DNA from: Mayamaea pseudoterrestris
Taxonomy: Eukaryota; Bacillariophyta; Bacillariophyceae; Sellaphorales; Sellaphoraceae
NCBI GenBank assembly: GCA_027923505.1
Contig: BROI01000015.1
Location: forward strand, 248,001 to 312,000
Direction of reading: 5' to 3'
Length of the DNA: 64,000 nt
A program made the position numbers and the translations under genes. Position 1 is the stretch's first letter. Every line of letters starts with the position of its first letter. This document shows positions 22,261 to 32,271 of this stretch, piece after piece. The notes beneath the pieces are model-generated. The model saw only the letters and a list, made by a program, of their open reading frames with translations, made no database searches and was not told where the DNA came from.

Positions 22261-24134
22261 TTATACCGATACACCACTCGAAATGTCAATATCCATCGAA
22301 GTTTCGTCCAGCGGAACATCGTACTTGCCGCCTGGAATCTTTGCATCGAGACCCAAAAGACTGCTGCCATCGAGACCAATACTACTGTCGTCCATGCTGA
22401 GTGTTTGATTTGCCGTAAGTAAGGTTTGTTGTCGAAAAGCTTTAAGAAACTCCTTGTAGGATATTTTACCGTCTTTGTTCTCATCGGCGCTGCAAATTAT
22501 AGCTTCAATCTCGTCGTTGCAGTCTTCGCCAAGTATTTCTTGCAGGTTCTTCTTGCTAATGAAGCCCGTGCCATCACTATCGAGTCTATCGAACGCGTCA
22601 GCAATGCGATCTTCACTGATATGACCATGCGCTTCGACAGTCGCCGCTAAAAACTCCGTGTATCGCAAATGGCCGTCCTTGTTAATGTCCTGCGTCGTTG
22701 AATGAATATTGCGGATCAAGTTAACCAAACTTGCATGTCATGCCATGCTTCATACATCAATGCTGTACACTTACGACGCTGTCAAAAACCTCTTTCAAAA
22801 CCTCATCTGAAAGAGCAGATCGCTCGAGAGCCATCTTGAACTCTTCAAATGTAACGATGCCATTACGATTCTTATCGAACGCTTCAAACGTACGGCTGAG
22901 TTCAACTATCTGCTCCGACGTTGATCGATGGGCAATTACATTCAACGCCAGCTTCTTCAAAGATGATACATATCGGTACCCATGCAAGCTATCGTCCAAT
23001 TTTCGTAGCAGCTGCTCTGATGGCTTTTCGTCGTGCCAGTGCTCTCGATTCACGAGCCAAGGATGGCTCAAGGCCATGTTTGCGTCCATTCGTTCCTTTG
23101 GATCAACAATGAGCAGCTTGCTCACAAAATCCTTGCCCGTGTCTGAAATACAATCCCAGATTTCACCAGTAAAGCTGTAATGCGCTCGCATAATAAAGTC
23201 AACCATTTGTCGGCGACTCTGGCTATAGAATGGCTTGCGTGATCCAAGCATCATGAATGCAATCACTCCAAGCGACCAAAGATCTGCCTTTTCAGAGTAA
23301 ATTCCCTGTAGAACTTCTGAGGAATGCAAAGAAACGCATTGAGTTGGAAATAGGCTGTCATGGACAGCATAAATACACACGAAATTAAAACGTGACGTAC
23401 GCGGTGCCATGGAATAGATTGTACCCACGCGATCACGCATGAGCTTCGGTCGACCATCAAACTTTTTGCTCAAACCAAAATCAATGACCTTTAGTGTCGA
23501 CGGCCCGTCAATCATGACTAAACAAGGACAAGCGCAATGTCAGACATGCGGATGCAAAAATTTATATGAAACATCAACACTCACTGTTCTCCCATTTTAA
23601 GTCACGATGCACCACGCCATTATCGTGCATGTAGCAAACAGCTGAAACGAGCTGTGCCGTGTAGCGAGCAGCTTGTCGCTCCGAGTAGGGACATCGGCAG
23701 TACAAGTCGCCACCCGAGCAAAGATCGAGGACCATGAATATTTGCTTTTTGTACGTATACACCTCGTGCAATCGAACAATATTGGGATGATCCAGAGAGC
23801 GTAGAATCGTGATTTCATTCTTGAGTTCGTCGAGAAACGTGCTGGAGAGTCGATCGAGAATGATTGACTTGAGTGCATACTCATACGTCGACGAGAGTTC
23901 GATTGACTGTTCCGATCGCTTCTTGCGCTTCCTCAGCAAACCAAAAGGCCCTCTCGTTTCTTCCAAACGAAAAGCTGATCCCCCAATCTTATCAGATTTT
24001 GTTCGAACCTTGCTGACTGATCCCATGGAGCCTTGGCCAAGCAATTCAATGATTTCGTACTTGCGAAAGACATCCTTCTTGGCTTGCTCGCGAACAATAT
24101 TGAATTGGAAATTGGTAAATTGTTCCGACGACAT
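22261..24134 (-). CDS. Calcium-dependent protein kinase (CDPK-type, four EF hands)
   Basis: This is a Ser/Thr kinase activated directly by Ca2+ through a fused calmodulin-like domain. Exons are 24,134-23,585, 23,517-23,401, 23,316-22,775 and 22,689-22,261, giving 545 residues; an upstream in-frame ATG at 24,170 would add 12. Seen: glycine loop GQGSMGSV, a basic insert of about 40 residues, lysine in YALKSI, catalytic loop HRDLKWEN (finished by splicing to IMID), IDFGLSKKF, GTIYSMAP, DLWSLGVI. Four EF-hand loops follow: DKNRNGIVTFEEF, DINKDGHLRYTEF, DSDGTGFISKKNL and DENKDGKISYKEF. The second loop is completed across an intron, which supports the model. Two oddities: the insert between the glycine loop and the lysine, and APQ in place of the usual APE, if the 84-bp intron is placed as above. 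No myristoylation glycine follows the start. Confidence 0.9.
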
Positions 24135-24200
24135 GTCAGAAGAGTCGAGCTTTATATGTAATACTACCACTTCGGTAGGTATGGCAGCAAGGGTAAGGAC

Positions 24201-24208
24201 TACCGGTA
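24201..24208. promoter_or_regulatory. TACCGGTA palindrome between CDPK and SmE genes
   Basis: TACCGGTA lies about 65 bp upstream of the CDPK start. A related GGACCGGTAGTCC is at 24,298-24,310, upstream of the SmE gene. The motif recurs in several other intergenic regions of the window. A regulatory role is an inference. Confidence 0.35.
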
Positions 24209-24457
24209 GTTACAAACGCTTAGTCTTGCCAGTCTGGAACTGGCAACAAAAACCAGCCCCATCCGAATGATCAGCGATCGGCGCGACATTCAATGTCGGA
24301 CCGGTAGTCCTAATGCGCGGCAACCGCGCCGTTTCCAACTCGTCAACCTCCATTCACTGTCAATCGCTTCGACTTCGTCGATCTTATCGTCGGAACGACC
24401 TACTGGACCTTGCCCATCTCTTACTTTCTACTGTAAAGTAAAGAAACAACTGCCATC

Positions 24458-24970
24458 ATGCCGCCCAAACGAATTAAAAAGGTCATGGCGACGCCAATCA
24501 ACGTTATATTTGGACACTTGCAGGTATGTCCAAATTCCCAGCAAAATCGACATTCAATTACAAAACGTTCATTACCACAATGTTTGTCAATTATTCGGAA
24601 CTCTCCACTACTGTTGCTTTAAATATGACTCTGATATTGCCGGGCATATTGCTGTACGTCTTGTCGCCTCGCCGCCTCCGCTCATCGTTTCTCTCATCTT
24701 GACTAATTACAGAAAAAGACTCGCGTCCGCATTTGGCTCTACGAAGATACTCGCATGCAAATGGAAGGACAAATTATTGGTTTTGACGAATACATGAACT
24801 TTGTTTTGGACGATGCCGTTGAGATTGATACGCGCAAGTCGCAACGACTGTCGGTCGGCCGCATTCTGCTAAAGGGAGACGCAATCACCATGATACAGGA
24901 AGCTCAGCCAGTCAGGCCGGTTCAACAGGAAGAGGAACAGGCGCCAGTAGATGGTGGTGGCGATGCGTAG
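24458..24970 (+). CDS. SNRPE: Small nuclear ribonucleoprotein E (Sm protein E)
   Basis: SmE is a core subunit of the heptameric Sm ring that binds spliceosomal snRNAs in the nucleus. Exon 1 (24,458-24,523) encodes MPPKRIKKVMATPINVIFGH and the following LQ. A 189-bp intron (GTATGT...TTACAG) separates exon 2 (24,713-24,970), starting KKTRVRIWLYED. The product has 107 residues, against about 92 in human. The Sm1 motif (MEGQIIGFDEYMNFVLDDA) and Sm2 motif (GRILLKGDAITMI) are both intact. The extra length is an N-terminal basic stretch and a C-terminal glutamate/glycine tail. The intron falls just after the N-terminal helix. Confidence 0.95.
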
Positions 24971-25246
24971 GCTTTGTTGTTTAATATGATTGGGATGATA
25001 CGATGCCGAACAATGCATTGGCTCAATGCCAGCAAAAAACTAAGGACGCTTTTAGACTTTTGCTAACGTGTGTTGACATGCTTGGTATATAGATGGAACT
25101 ATGAACATGGCTCGTGTCAAACATGACTTCTTTTTTCAAAGTAAATCGTGCCTTCATTCTAGTACATAGAAATGTGCACATGTTACGACGTTACAAATGC
25201 ATACGAGGAGACGCAAAGCATTACTTGGACAGCTGCACGCTGCAAC

Positions 25247-26182
25247 CTATACATTCTTATCGAAATCGCTCACAATGTCTTCATAGGCTTGCAGCAGGTC
25301 ATCATTGGATGCGCTTATTGAGCGAGCGTGAGTGAAAGAGTTCCTTGGAATTCCACCTTTGCACTGTTGTTGCGTAGGCTTGCTGTCTTTTGCTCCATCG
25401 TCTACATGATGATTTATTAGCCTTTCATGATCCAAAACCAAGTGACTTTCGTCGTAAACAGTACCATGCGACATGGAGGCTCGTCGTCGACGAACTGGTT
25501 CACATTGCACTTGCTCAAGTCGTTCGGCCTGCGCAATCTCTCGTTTTTGAAGGTCGTCGTAGGCTTGAATGATTTCGTCGGACGTTCGAAAACCAAGCGA
25601 CTTGCTCCGACGTGCTTGGCGACGACAACTTGGAGAGGACTCAGTCAAATTCAAAGTAAAATCTTTAGCGTCGCCTCGTCGCTGGAAAAAATGACTGCAC
25701 TTTACAGTTGCGGGAGGCGTAGTCGACATGCGAGCTCGTGACCGCGACCGGGATCGACGACGAGTGCACTCCTTTGGCTTGGTCGCATCATCATCACAGT
25801 GAGTACCAGAGCCATTCTTCGATGAAGTTGCTACTGGAGGAGTGGCATGTGTCGACTTGACGTAATTGCTCCCAAAGAAACGCTCGAGGTCGACCTTGAC
25901 CTTGTCCTTCTCCTTGCCACCTGAAAATGGACTGCGAATGCGAAAAGACCCATGCTCAAAGTTGCCGCATGAGTCAGTCAGAATTGGTGATCCCGATGCA
26001 ATGCTCGAGTTGAAGCTGGAATGCAAAGTATCGCTCGCGAACGAGTCGTGGAACTTGGCAAGTATTTGATGATTAGCAAGGTTCGTCCGCGGTGGCTTTT
26101 TCGTCTCGCTGCTTTCAACCGCGCTACAGCCTTCTTCCTCCTTTGATTTGCGAGAGATTTTGACTCGAATCTTCATGGTCAA
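25247..26182 (-). CDS. Hypothetical Arg/Ser-rich protein with a duplicated motif (311 aa)
   Basis: No known family. It starts MTMKIRVKISRK and is rich in S, R, K and D, with a clear RS stretch (RRRSRSRSRARM) near residue 143-154. Two related segments are seen: KSLGFRTSDEIIQAYDDL near 193-211 and RSISASNDDLLQAYEDIV near the C terminus, sharing the pattern S-x(5,6)-D-[ED]-[IL]-[IL]-Q-A-Y-[DE]-D. This looks like an internally repeated short binding motif in a disordered protein. The open frame is long and free of stops, and a stop closes it at 25,247. Role unknown; RS content alone does not prove a splicing function. Confidence 0.6.
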   Translation of the reverse strand: MTMKIRVKISRKSKEEEGCSAVESSETKKPPRTNLANHQILAKFHDSFASDTLHSSFNSSIASGSPILTDSCGNFEHGSFRIRSPFSGGKEKDKVKVDLERFFGSNYVKSTHATPPVATSSKNGSGTHCDDDATKPKECTRRRSRSRSRARMSTTPPATVKCSHFFQRRGDAKDFTLNLTESSPSCRRQARRSKSLGFRTSDEIIQAYDDLQKREIAQAERLEQVQCEPVRRRRASMSHGTVYDESHLVLDHERLINHHVDDGAKDSKPTQQQCKGGIPRNSFTHARSISASNDDLLQAYEDIVSDFDKNV

Positions 26183-26632
26183 CTCCGAAAGTGTATGCGA
26201 CTGTCGCGCATCCGGAGTTGGCGGACATCCATGTTTGAAGCAAGACCTTCAATCATCTGAACGTTCACAGGGCCTGTTCGGAGATGTCAGCGTTAAGTAG
26301 TTGTCGGTCACGGGACACGTGAACAAGACAAAGCGATGCTCGTACGAGCGGGCAATTGGCAGATGTTGTGGTCTCGAGAGCTTAAGAAATGACGTAGCGT
26401 TCGATTACCACGAAATCAAGCTCGTCCAATATCACGAATATTCAGTCGTGCGAACTTTTGGAATTCTGCGTACGTACTTCAATGAGCCCAATGACTCGTT
26501 TTTCAAACCGCAGAACGACACCTCAGCCATCAAGTCACTCGAACTCGCGCATACTGTCCAAATTGTGCGCCATAGAGACTTGCCATCTACTCCATCGTTT
26601 GGAACTACAACGAGTAAAAACAGTTATGCAAC
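26183..26632. other. Intergenic, no supported gene
   Basis: A plus-strand open stretch begins at 26,301 and overlaps the next ORF, but its product shows no pattern I can support. It could be an upstream exon of the gene that follows. Nothing else is seen. Confidence 0.4.
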
Positions 26633-27124
26633 ATGCTTGATTTATTCAATAAAGATTGCAGAACTGAACGGGCGCCCAGCCAACCTCAGCGCAAATGCTC
26701 TCGCTGCTTTGATGCTGACAGCGGCAGCGACGCAGCGACAACTTTGACGATCGATCATTTGCTGTCACAGCCTCTTCGACACGTACACTGCAAACTTGAC
26801 TCGGCTTACAATATGTGGTCCGATAGCTACTCATTCCTCTCAACAAGTATGGCTTCACTTGACGTTGAAGGCACCTTTTCATTGAGTGCGTCAAACTTGA
26901 ATCAACCTGCCTACCAACATTACTCCAGGTCAATGATCGACTCGCCACCACAAATACCGATAAGAAGAGTCTGTCATGACTTGAGAAATGGCCGAGGGGG
27001 CTTGCGACGCAGCAAAGGAGTCATGATGCCATCTCCGATGGGTCCCAGACGGAGGCAGCTGACGAGAAGCGATTTACCAAGGTTGCAGCTACCAAACCTA
27101 GAATCTCCATCCATTAGCATATAA
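26633..27124 (+). CDS. Possible hypothetical protein, Ser/Pro/Arg-rich (up to 163 aa)
   Basis: The product from MLDLFNKDCRT is unrecognised. Its second half has the composition of a disordered protein (SYSFLSTSMASLDVEG, then PSPMGPRRRQLTRSDLPRL). The first half is less convincing and the start is uncertain; ATG codons further in (for example MWSDSYSF) are possible. It may be the last exon of a longer gene. Support is limited to the open frame and composition. Confidence 0.35.
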   Translation: MLDLFNKDCRTERAPSQPQRKCSRCFDADSGSDAATTLTIDHLLSQPLRHVHCKLDSAYNMWSDSYSFLSTSMASLDVEGTFSLSASNLNQPAYQHYSRSMIDSPPQIPIRRVCHDLRNGRGGLRRSKGVMMPSPMGPRRRQLTRSDLPRLQLPNLESPSISI

Positions 27125-27522
27125 CTTGACCAATTAGCTATCGTATTGCGCTACTAAAGTACTATAATACTCTTGAACCACGCCAGACGTTAAGATAGCT
27201 CGCGGCTGCTGCAGGCTGTAGGCTACAGTATCAGCCAAAAGCTAGGAGTGTTTTGCCGGATATACGGCAAGCGACAATTAAGTGCGCCATGCGCCGAGTA
27301 CATTACGGCAACTATAAGCCAATCAACAGATGAATTATTACTTTAATCGTCAAATATCGTAGATTAAGATGCTGGTAGCTAGCCATGATGTTCTATTGGT
27401 GGAGCTGCATCGGCGCATGTCCATCGACTCCACGGCCGGCGTATGCAGTCGTATATTGAAGTTGAAAATATCGATTGTGAGCATAGATAGCTGCTCTTCG
27501 TATTTGTAATTATGCCCACGAC

Positions 27523-27729
27523 TCAAACAAGAACCATGCGAAGCAAATGTCTCGGAGATTCTGGAGTGTTCCTCACGGAATCTTGCCCACTGACAATTTT
27601 TACTCGTTCGGTCCTGTCGTTTTGTTTGACTGCCATTGACGGTATATTGAAACTCACGAGTACACACAATATTACCATGATGGAGAAGGCCGACATTACA
27701 CCAAATATTCCAAAGCGGACCATAAGCAT
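27523..27729 (-). CDS. Possible small single-span membrane protein (68 aa)
   Basis: From MLMVRFGIFGVMSAF the product has one strong hydrophobic segment (FGVMSAFSIMVILCVLVSF) followed by a polar tail. The same frame continues open upstream to 27,948, but that part is cysteine- and arginine-rich without pattern. A GTAAAA just after the hydrophobic part could be a splice donor, so the polar tail may be intronic. It is weakly supported. The overlapping plus-strand open frames at 27.5-28.3 kb look like shadows. Confidence 0.3.
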   Translation of the reverse strand: MLMVRFGIFGVMSAFSIMVILCVLVSFNIPSMAVKQNDRTERVKIVSGQDSVRNTPESPRHLLRMVLV

Positions 27730-27948
27730 CGCTCCGCGTACTTGCGATGCATATGATGGCGCTTCACGTGAGCTGCAAACGTCTACTCTTTCGCCATGTG
27801 CGTCACAAGACCATTTCGCCTCTCTATCGGAACGTCTCGCTCGGTTACCATACGCTGAGAATGGAATGCATGCAAGCACCGACAGCAAATGCTGTCTACT
27901 GCACAGTAGCTGGGAAAGCTTCTCAGCGTATACGGCCGACGAAAGCAA

Positions 27949-28474
27949 AGATTCTCCTCCACGAACACCTAATCGTCATCGGAGCCAAAAGATTCAATTG
28001 CAGCAAACCAAGACGATCTACAGCTGACTGCGTTTGCAGGTTTTGCGTCAATTGTGGAAACGACTTATACGAGATCACACTGATTCTCCGCGTAGAAACC
28101 TTGACGACAGAAGGTAATGATGACCAAAGAGACGATGCATATGCATCACACGATAAACTACACTATTTACACATTAAAAAAGTAACATCAACTGTTAAAT
28201 ATATTACTCTTATACTGCGTATCTTGAGCAATTCAAGCAATGAATTTCACGGACGATTTGCCGTACGCCGATGCTGTCAACTCTCTCGTCGAAATTGCAT
28301 ATGGTCGCTCATTCTCTAGCACTCGAACGGTTAGTCGGCCATCACATGCTTTCATGCTCTTGCCGTACGTACGGTAGTGTGATGGCGGAAGGTAAACGAT
28401 GCATACTTCCAGCTAGGAGTCCTGTGCGGGCGAGTCATCGAATGCCACTAGCGAATGACGGATGCGTCAGCTTA
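27949..28474. other. Intergenic, nothing recognised
   Basis: AT-richer sequence with no supported gene. It contains the 3' flank of the alpha/beta hydrolase gene. Confidence 0.5.
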
Positions 28475-29404
28475 TCAAGCATCGTCCAAAAATTGCAAGA
28501 TACTGTTTCTCCAAATTCGAGGCGACTCCATGGGAACAGCGTGGCCACACGTGGAAACGACTGTCAGTAGGTCCTCCGAAAGGTTCAACTTCGCGCTCAG
28601 TGCCTGCACACTTCCCAATGAAGCCATCTGATCGTTTTGCCCCACCACCAAGTGAATTTTGCAGGTTCCTGGCAGCTGACTTGCCATATTCTCGACGCTC
28701 CATTCTGGATTGTGTGTCTGTTCAAGCAGCGCAAGCAATCCTTGAGGCTTGTGCATGTGCGATCCGGAAAGTGACTCCGCCCAAGACACAAGGTGATTTT
28801 GATGTTGCAGCAAAAACGATGCATGGTAGGATGACATAAGCAAACTCCAAGCAAAGCCTTGTAAATTTTCTTGTCGCAGCAACTCTTTCCAAGCATGGTA
28901 GTGAACTTGAGCACGTTCGCTGGTTTGCAATCCAACGCCTGTCACGTGCAACTTGCGGATGCGGCCGTGTAGTAGACAAGCTGCCGCCAAGCCGATGCGA
29001 CCACCCATACTGAACCCAGCAATGTCTACTTGCGTGTCTTTACCAAATTCGTAATCCAATATTGTTGCGAGCGCCTTGACTTGGGCCGGCAAGGATACGT
29101 CAGAAGGAAATGCTTTTGTCCCAGTCCCCATGGCTTGGAAGACAATGACACTCCGTTTTTGAGTGAGCGCTGGAAGATGTGGCATGTACAAGTCTATGGA
29201 TTGTGCAAATCCAGGTATTATTATGAGAGGGACATTCAATCGACTTGCTTTGCTGGTATTAACATCAGAGCATGGAATGTGCCGATACGTCAAAGAGTCG
29301 CGACGAAATACTTGTTGATTGCTTGAAGCAGCGGTAGGTTCAAACGCACTGCAATCAGCAATAAAGATAATGCTCAGTATGACCAACACTAGCATTGAAA
29401 GCAT
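28475..29404 (-). CDS. Alpha/beta hydrolase with plastid-type presequence (309 aa)
   Basis: The protein has the fold and order of an alpha/beta hydrolase: IIIPGFAQS (oxyanion loop region, about 61-69), nucleophile elbow AGFSMGG with S132, acid in VVGQNDQM (D258) and histidine in CGHAVPMESP (H288). This spacing is that of the MenH/esterase-like group; substrate unknown. The N terminus is a 20-residue hydrophobic signal (MLSMLVLVILSIIF and on) ending CSA before FEPTAASS. A phenylalanine at the cleavage point plus a Ser/Thr-rich stretch is the targeting signature of plastids surrounded by four membranes, so it probably works in the plastid. The start at 29,404 lies 201 bp from the divergent LRR gene. 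Confidence 0.85.
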   Translation of the reverse strand: MLSMLVLVILSIIFIADCSAFEPTAASSNQQVFRRDSLTYRHIPCSDVNTSKASRLNVPLIIIPGFAQSIDLYMPHLPALTQKRSVIVFQAMGTGTKAFPSDVSLPAQVKALATILDYEFGKDTQVDIAGFSMGGRIGLAAACLLHGRIRKLHVTGVGLQTSERAQVHYHAWKELLRQENLQGFAWSLLMSSYHASFLLQHQNHLVSWAESLSGSHMHKPQGLLALLEQTHNPEWSVENMASQLPGTCKIHLVVGQNDQMASLGSVQALSAKLNLSEDLLTVVSTCGHAVPMESPRIWRNSILQFLDDA

Positions 29405-29605
29405 CCACTACGATTTTGAAGCTTGCTGTAGCAATGGGCGGCTTTAGATTGACTGTGAATTCTGTGAGACGAGAGATTCGATCACCTCAATTGCGCAGAG
29501 TAGCTCATCGTACCGGTATTCGATCTTTATGTCGCACCGTAACTACTTGGAGCTGCGTCCGAAACCGTCTCTGCATGCCTCTCCAGCAAGAAGAAGCACT
29601 CGTCG
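29405..29605. promoter_or_regulatory. Short divergent intergenic region (candidate bidirectional promoter)
   Basis: About 200 bp separates the start of the minus-strand hydrolase from the start of the plus-strand LRR-pseudokinase. It contains TACCGGTA at 29,511-29,518. Both genes must be promoted from here or from within each other's 5' end. Confidence 0.45.
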
Positions 29606-32026
29606 TTGGTAGCTTTCGTAAACGACCAGTGTCTGATCATGGAGACAACTACCGTTAGTACAACTGAAATGCTTGTGGAACAGCTCCGCAAGCCAAACGC
29701 GACAATCTCTAGCGTGGAGCTCGACGCGACGTGCTCCAACGAAACGTTGCAACACATTCTAGACGCTATTCTCAATCGAAGTAGCGAGAACGAAGATATT
29801 CAGATATTCTCAATAATAGATATTACTTTGGAGTCAGAGACGTTTAGTAAAGTTTGCGAGGCGCTGGTGTCACTGAAGCAGCTACGAGAATTGACATTGG
29901 CATCCATCGGACTCTCGGCAAACGCCTTGCGCAAACTTTGCAAGATTTTGAATCACTTTCAGCATCTTTCACTACTCTCACTCGCTGGTAATAGGAAATT
30001 GGGATCTAGAGGAATCAAGATGCTGAGTGAAAACTACTTGGCCAAGAACAAGACGTTGGTGCACTTGGATTTGAGTGATACATCCATGGGCCATTTTGGG
30101 GCGCAGTCACTCTCGTTGCCGACGACGTTACAAACACTATTGCTTAAAAGCAATGCCATGGGACATGATGGAATATGGAAGCTTGCTGAGCCGCTCCAAC
30201 GACTTGATTTACTACATACGCTCAATCTAGCCTCCAACAATTGTCTGGATGACGGGTGTCTTGAGATTGCCAAACACATTTCATTTTGGCATCATTTGCG
30301 ACACTTGAATCTAGCGAATAATGACATTGGAGACATTGGCGTTGAAGTCTTGGCTCGAGAAATGGATGGTTCGCTTGTGCGCGAAGTCTACTTGCAGAAC
30401 AATCAGATTACGGATGCCGGGGCGGCGCACTTGGGCGATCGGCTATTGGGCATGACCAATCTGCAGGTGCTTCAACTAGCCAACAACAAGATTCAGAATT
30501 CTGGGTGTATCTCTATTGCGCATGGTCTAGTATATAAGGAAGACGTGAGTGAGGATGACGAAGACGGAGACGGCAGTGAAGAGGAAGATTTGACCGAACT
30601 GGGTGACGCGGTAAACGACGACGAAGACGATGTTGGATCGCGCTCGCCACTGCGAAATGGTATCGACGCAAAGGATACACCCAAGCATACGAAGCAACAA
30701 ACGAGGCTCAAAATTTTGAACCTTTCGTGCAATCAGATTGGAGATGGCGGCGCTGGAGCATTCGTGGAGCTGCTCGACGAAATTCCAAGCTTGCGCGTAT
30801 TGGATACAACAAGTAATCAAGTGTCAGAGGCCCGAGCCAGAATCTTGGATGTTTTGCTGAAGCACAGGCAACATGATCAACAGCGAATGGTGGAAAGCAC
30901 CAAGTCGCGGCCAACTATTATCTTGTCTCCCACACCACCAAGGCCTCTGCGGCAAACGTCGGCCTTCGAAAGCATCTCATTTGATTTGACCGAGGCAGAA
31001 GCAGAAGACGACGAAGCCGGCAATGATCTTATATTGAATGATGAAAAAGCTTTGCTAAAGAACGTTTTGGAGCAGCCCATGGATGCGAGCGGTGGACCAG
31101 CCATTAACCTCTCTCATGCGTATTTTAATCTCCTGACGAGCAACTTTTCTCCGAAACGAATCATCACATATTCCTCCGTCGGCAATATCTATGACGCTCA
31201 TGATGATGAACTCGATGGTGCCACTTTAATGGTCCGCAGCCTTTACATGCATACAGCAGGGGCGATGAATGAAGTGCGAGCGTCTGTTGTCGGTGAGTTG
31301 AAACATATTCAGCACGACAACATTATGCGAATAACGGCGCAGCTGCTAGGGCCATCCGTCTACTGTTTCCTGTACGACTTGCGCGATCGCAAATCGCTCC
31401 GTGATATTCTTGAAAATGAGTACGCTCGCACGGCCTTTTCGTGGAACCTGCGAGTCAAGACCATGCTCTGTATTGCACAAGCGTTGCACTACGTTCACGA
31501 AGGCGACCAATCTCGTCGCAAGCCAAGCTTTCATGGCGACATCAATCCCAGCAACATTTTTGTCGCAAGCGACTACTCTGTTGCCAAGCTTTCTGGTTGC
31601 GGACTGAGTCGGTTAATTGCAACGGATCGTGGCAGGTTTCATTCGGGCGAAGCAGTGTTTGGCTCGCGTGGATATCGATGCCCTCGCTATGAACGCGGGT
31701 CTTGTCAGTACGATGCTGCCAGTGATATGTTTTCGTTCGGTGTGATTGCTGCTGAATTGTTAACTGGCTGCCTCCAGGGTACGAGAAAGAATCCGAACGG
31801 CATGTCAAACGACGTGCTTTTTGATAACCTGTTTGGCGAGAATCCATTCGAGGCGGACCTAAAACCAAGACCAGTGGCTCATAGGCAGGTACTTGAATCG
31901 ATTGGCCAGATCGCAGCTGCTTGTATGAATCTTGTGCCATCGAGTCGACCATCCGCTGCAGCCGTAATTCAGTTTATTGCTGGTATTCCGCTCTTGCCAG
32001 AACCATTGACAAATAACAATGCTTAA
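29606..32026 (+). CDS. Leucine-rich-repeat protein with C-terminal pseudokinase domain (806 aa)
   Basis: The N-terminal half (about 60-310, then 365-410) is made of ribonuclease-inhibitor-like repeats (LxxLxLxxNxLxxxG; for example LRHLNLANNDIGDIGVEVL). A run of acidic residues (SEDDEDGDGSEEED) interrupts them near 312-330. After a disordered linker a protein-kinase fold follows at about 510-800. Seen changes: the beta-3 lysine position is arginine (LMVRSL); the catalytic loop is HGDINPSN, keeping Asp but with HGD and Asn for HRD and Lys; DFG is replaced by SGCG. The F-helix region DMFSFGVIAAELL is normal. This predicts a pseudokinase. No transmembrane segment is seen between the two parts, so it is not a plant-like receptor kinase. 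An ATG at 29,639 (METTTVST) is an equally good start. Confidence 0.85.
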   Translation: MVAFVNDQCLIMETTTVSTTEMLVEQLRKPNATISSVELDATCSNETLQHILDAILNRSSENEDIQIFSIIDITLESETFSKVCEALVSLKQLRELTLASIGLSANALRKLCKILNHFQHLSLLSLAGNRKLGSRGIKMLSENYLAKNKTLVHLDLSDTSMGHFGAQSLSLPTTLQTLLLKSNAMGHDGIWKLAEPLQRLDLLHTLNLASNNCLDDGCLEIAKHISFWHHLRHLNLANNDIGDIGVEVLAREMDGSLVREVYLQNNQITDAGAAHLGDRLLGMTNLQVLQLANNKIQNSGCISIAHGLVYKEDVSEDDEDGDGSEEEDLTELGDAVNDDEDDVGSRSPLRNGIDAKDTPKHTKQQTRLKILNLSCNQIGDGGAGAFVELLDEIPSLRVLDTTSNQVSEARARILDVLLKHRQHDQQRMVESTKSRPTIILSPTPPRPLRQTSAFESISFDLTEAEAEDDEAGNDLILNDEKALLKNVLEQPMDASGGPAINLSHAYFNLLTSNFSPKRIITYSSVGNIYDAHDDELDGATLMVRSLYMHTAGAMNEVRASVVGELKHIQHDNIMRITAQLLGPSVYCFLYDLRDRKSLRDILENEYARTAFSWNLRVKTMLCIAQALHYVHEGDQSRRKPSFHGDINPSNIFVASDYSVAKLSGCGLSRLIATDRGRFHSGEAVFGSRGYRCPRYERGSCQYDAASDMFSFGVIAAELLTGCLQGTRKNPNGMSNDVLFDNLFGENPFEADLKPRPVAHRQVLESIGQIAAACMNLVPSSRPSAAAVIQFIAGIPLLPEPLTNNNA

Positions 32027-32271
32027 AAGTGAAATAGAGTGCTGTGTAATCGTTTGACATGAGTAATAACATACATTATCATACATGAATGAATCGGCTG
32101 GCTTGCTGTTGCTAGCTAAGAATATTAACCTTCCCTCTAACTCGGCTAGTTCAACGGATGACCATCGTCATCGTCGACCAACACCTTCGATTTTGACGAG
32201 TGGAGCGCCGCTGCAGCAAAAGCTTCCGCACGCTCCTGCCTGTTTTCTCATTGCTTTTAATAATATTCAAG

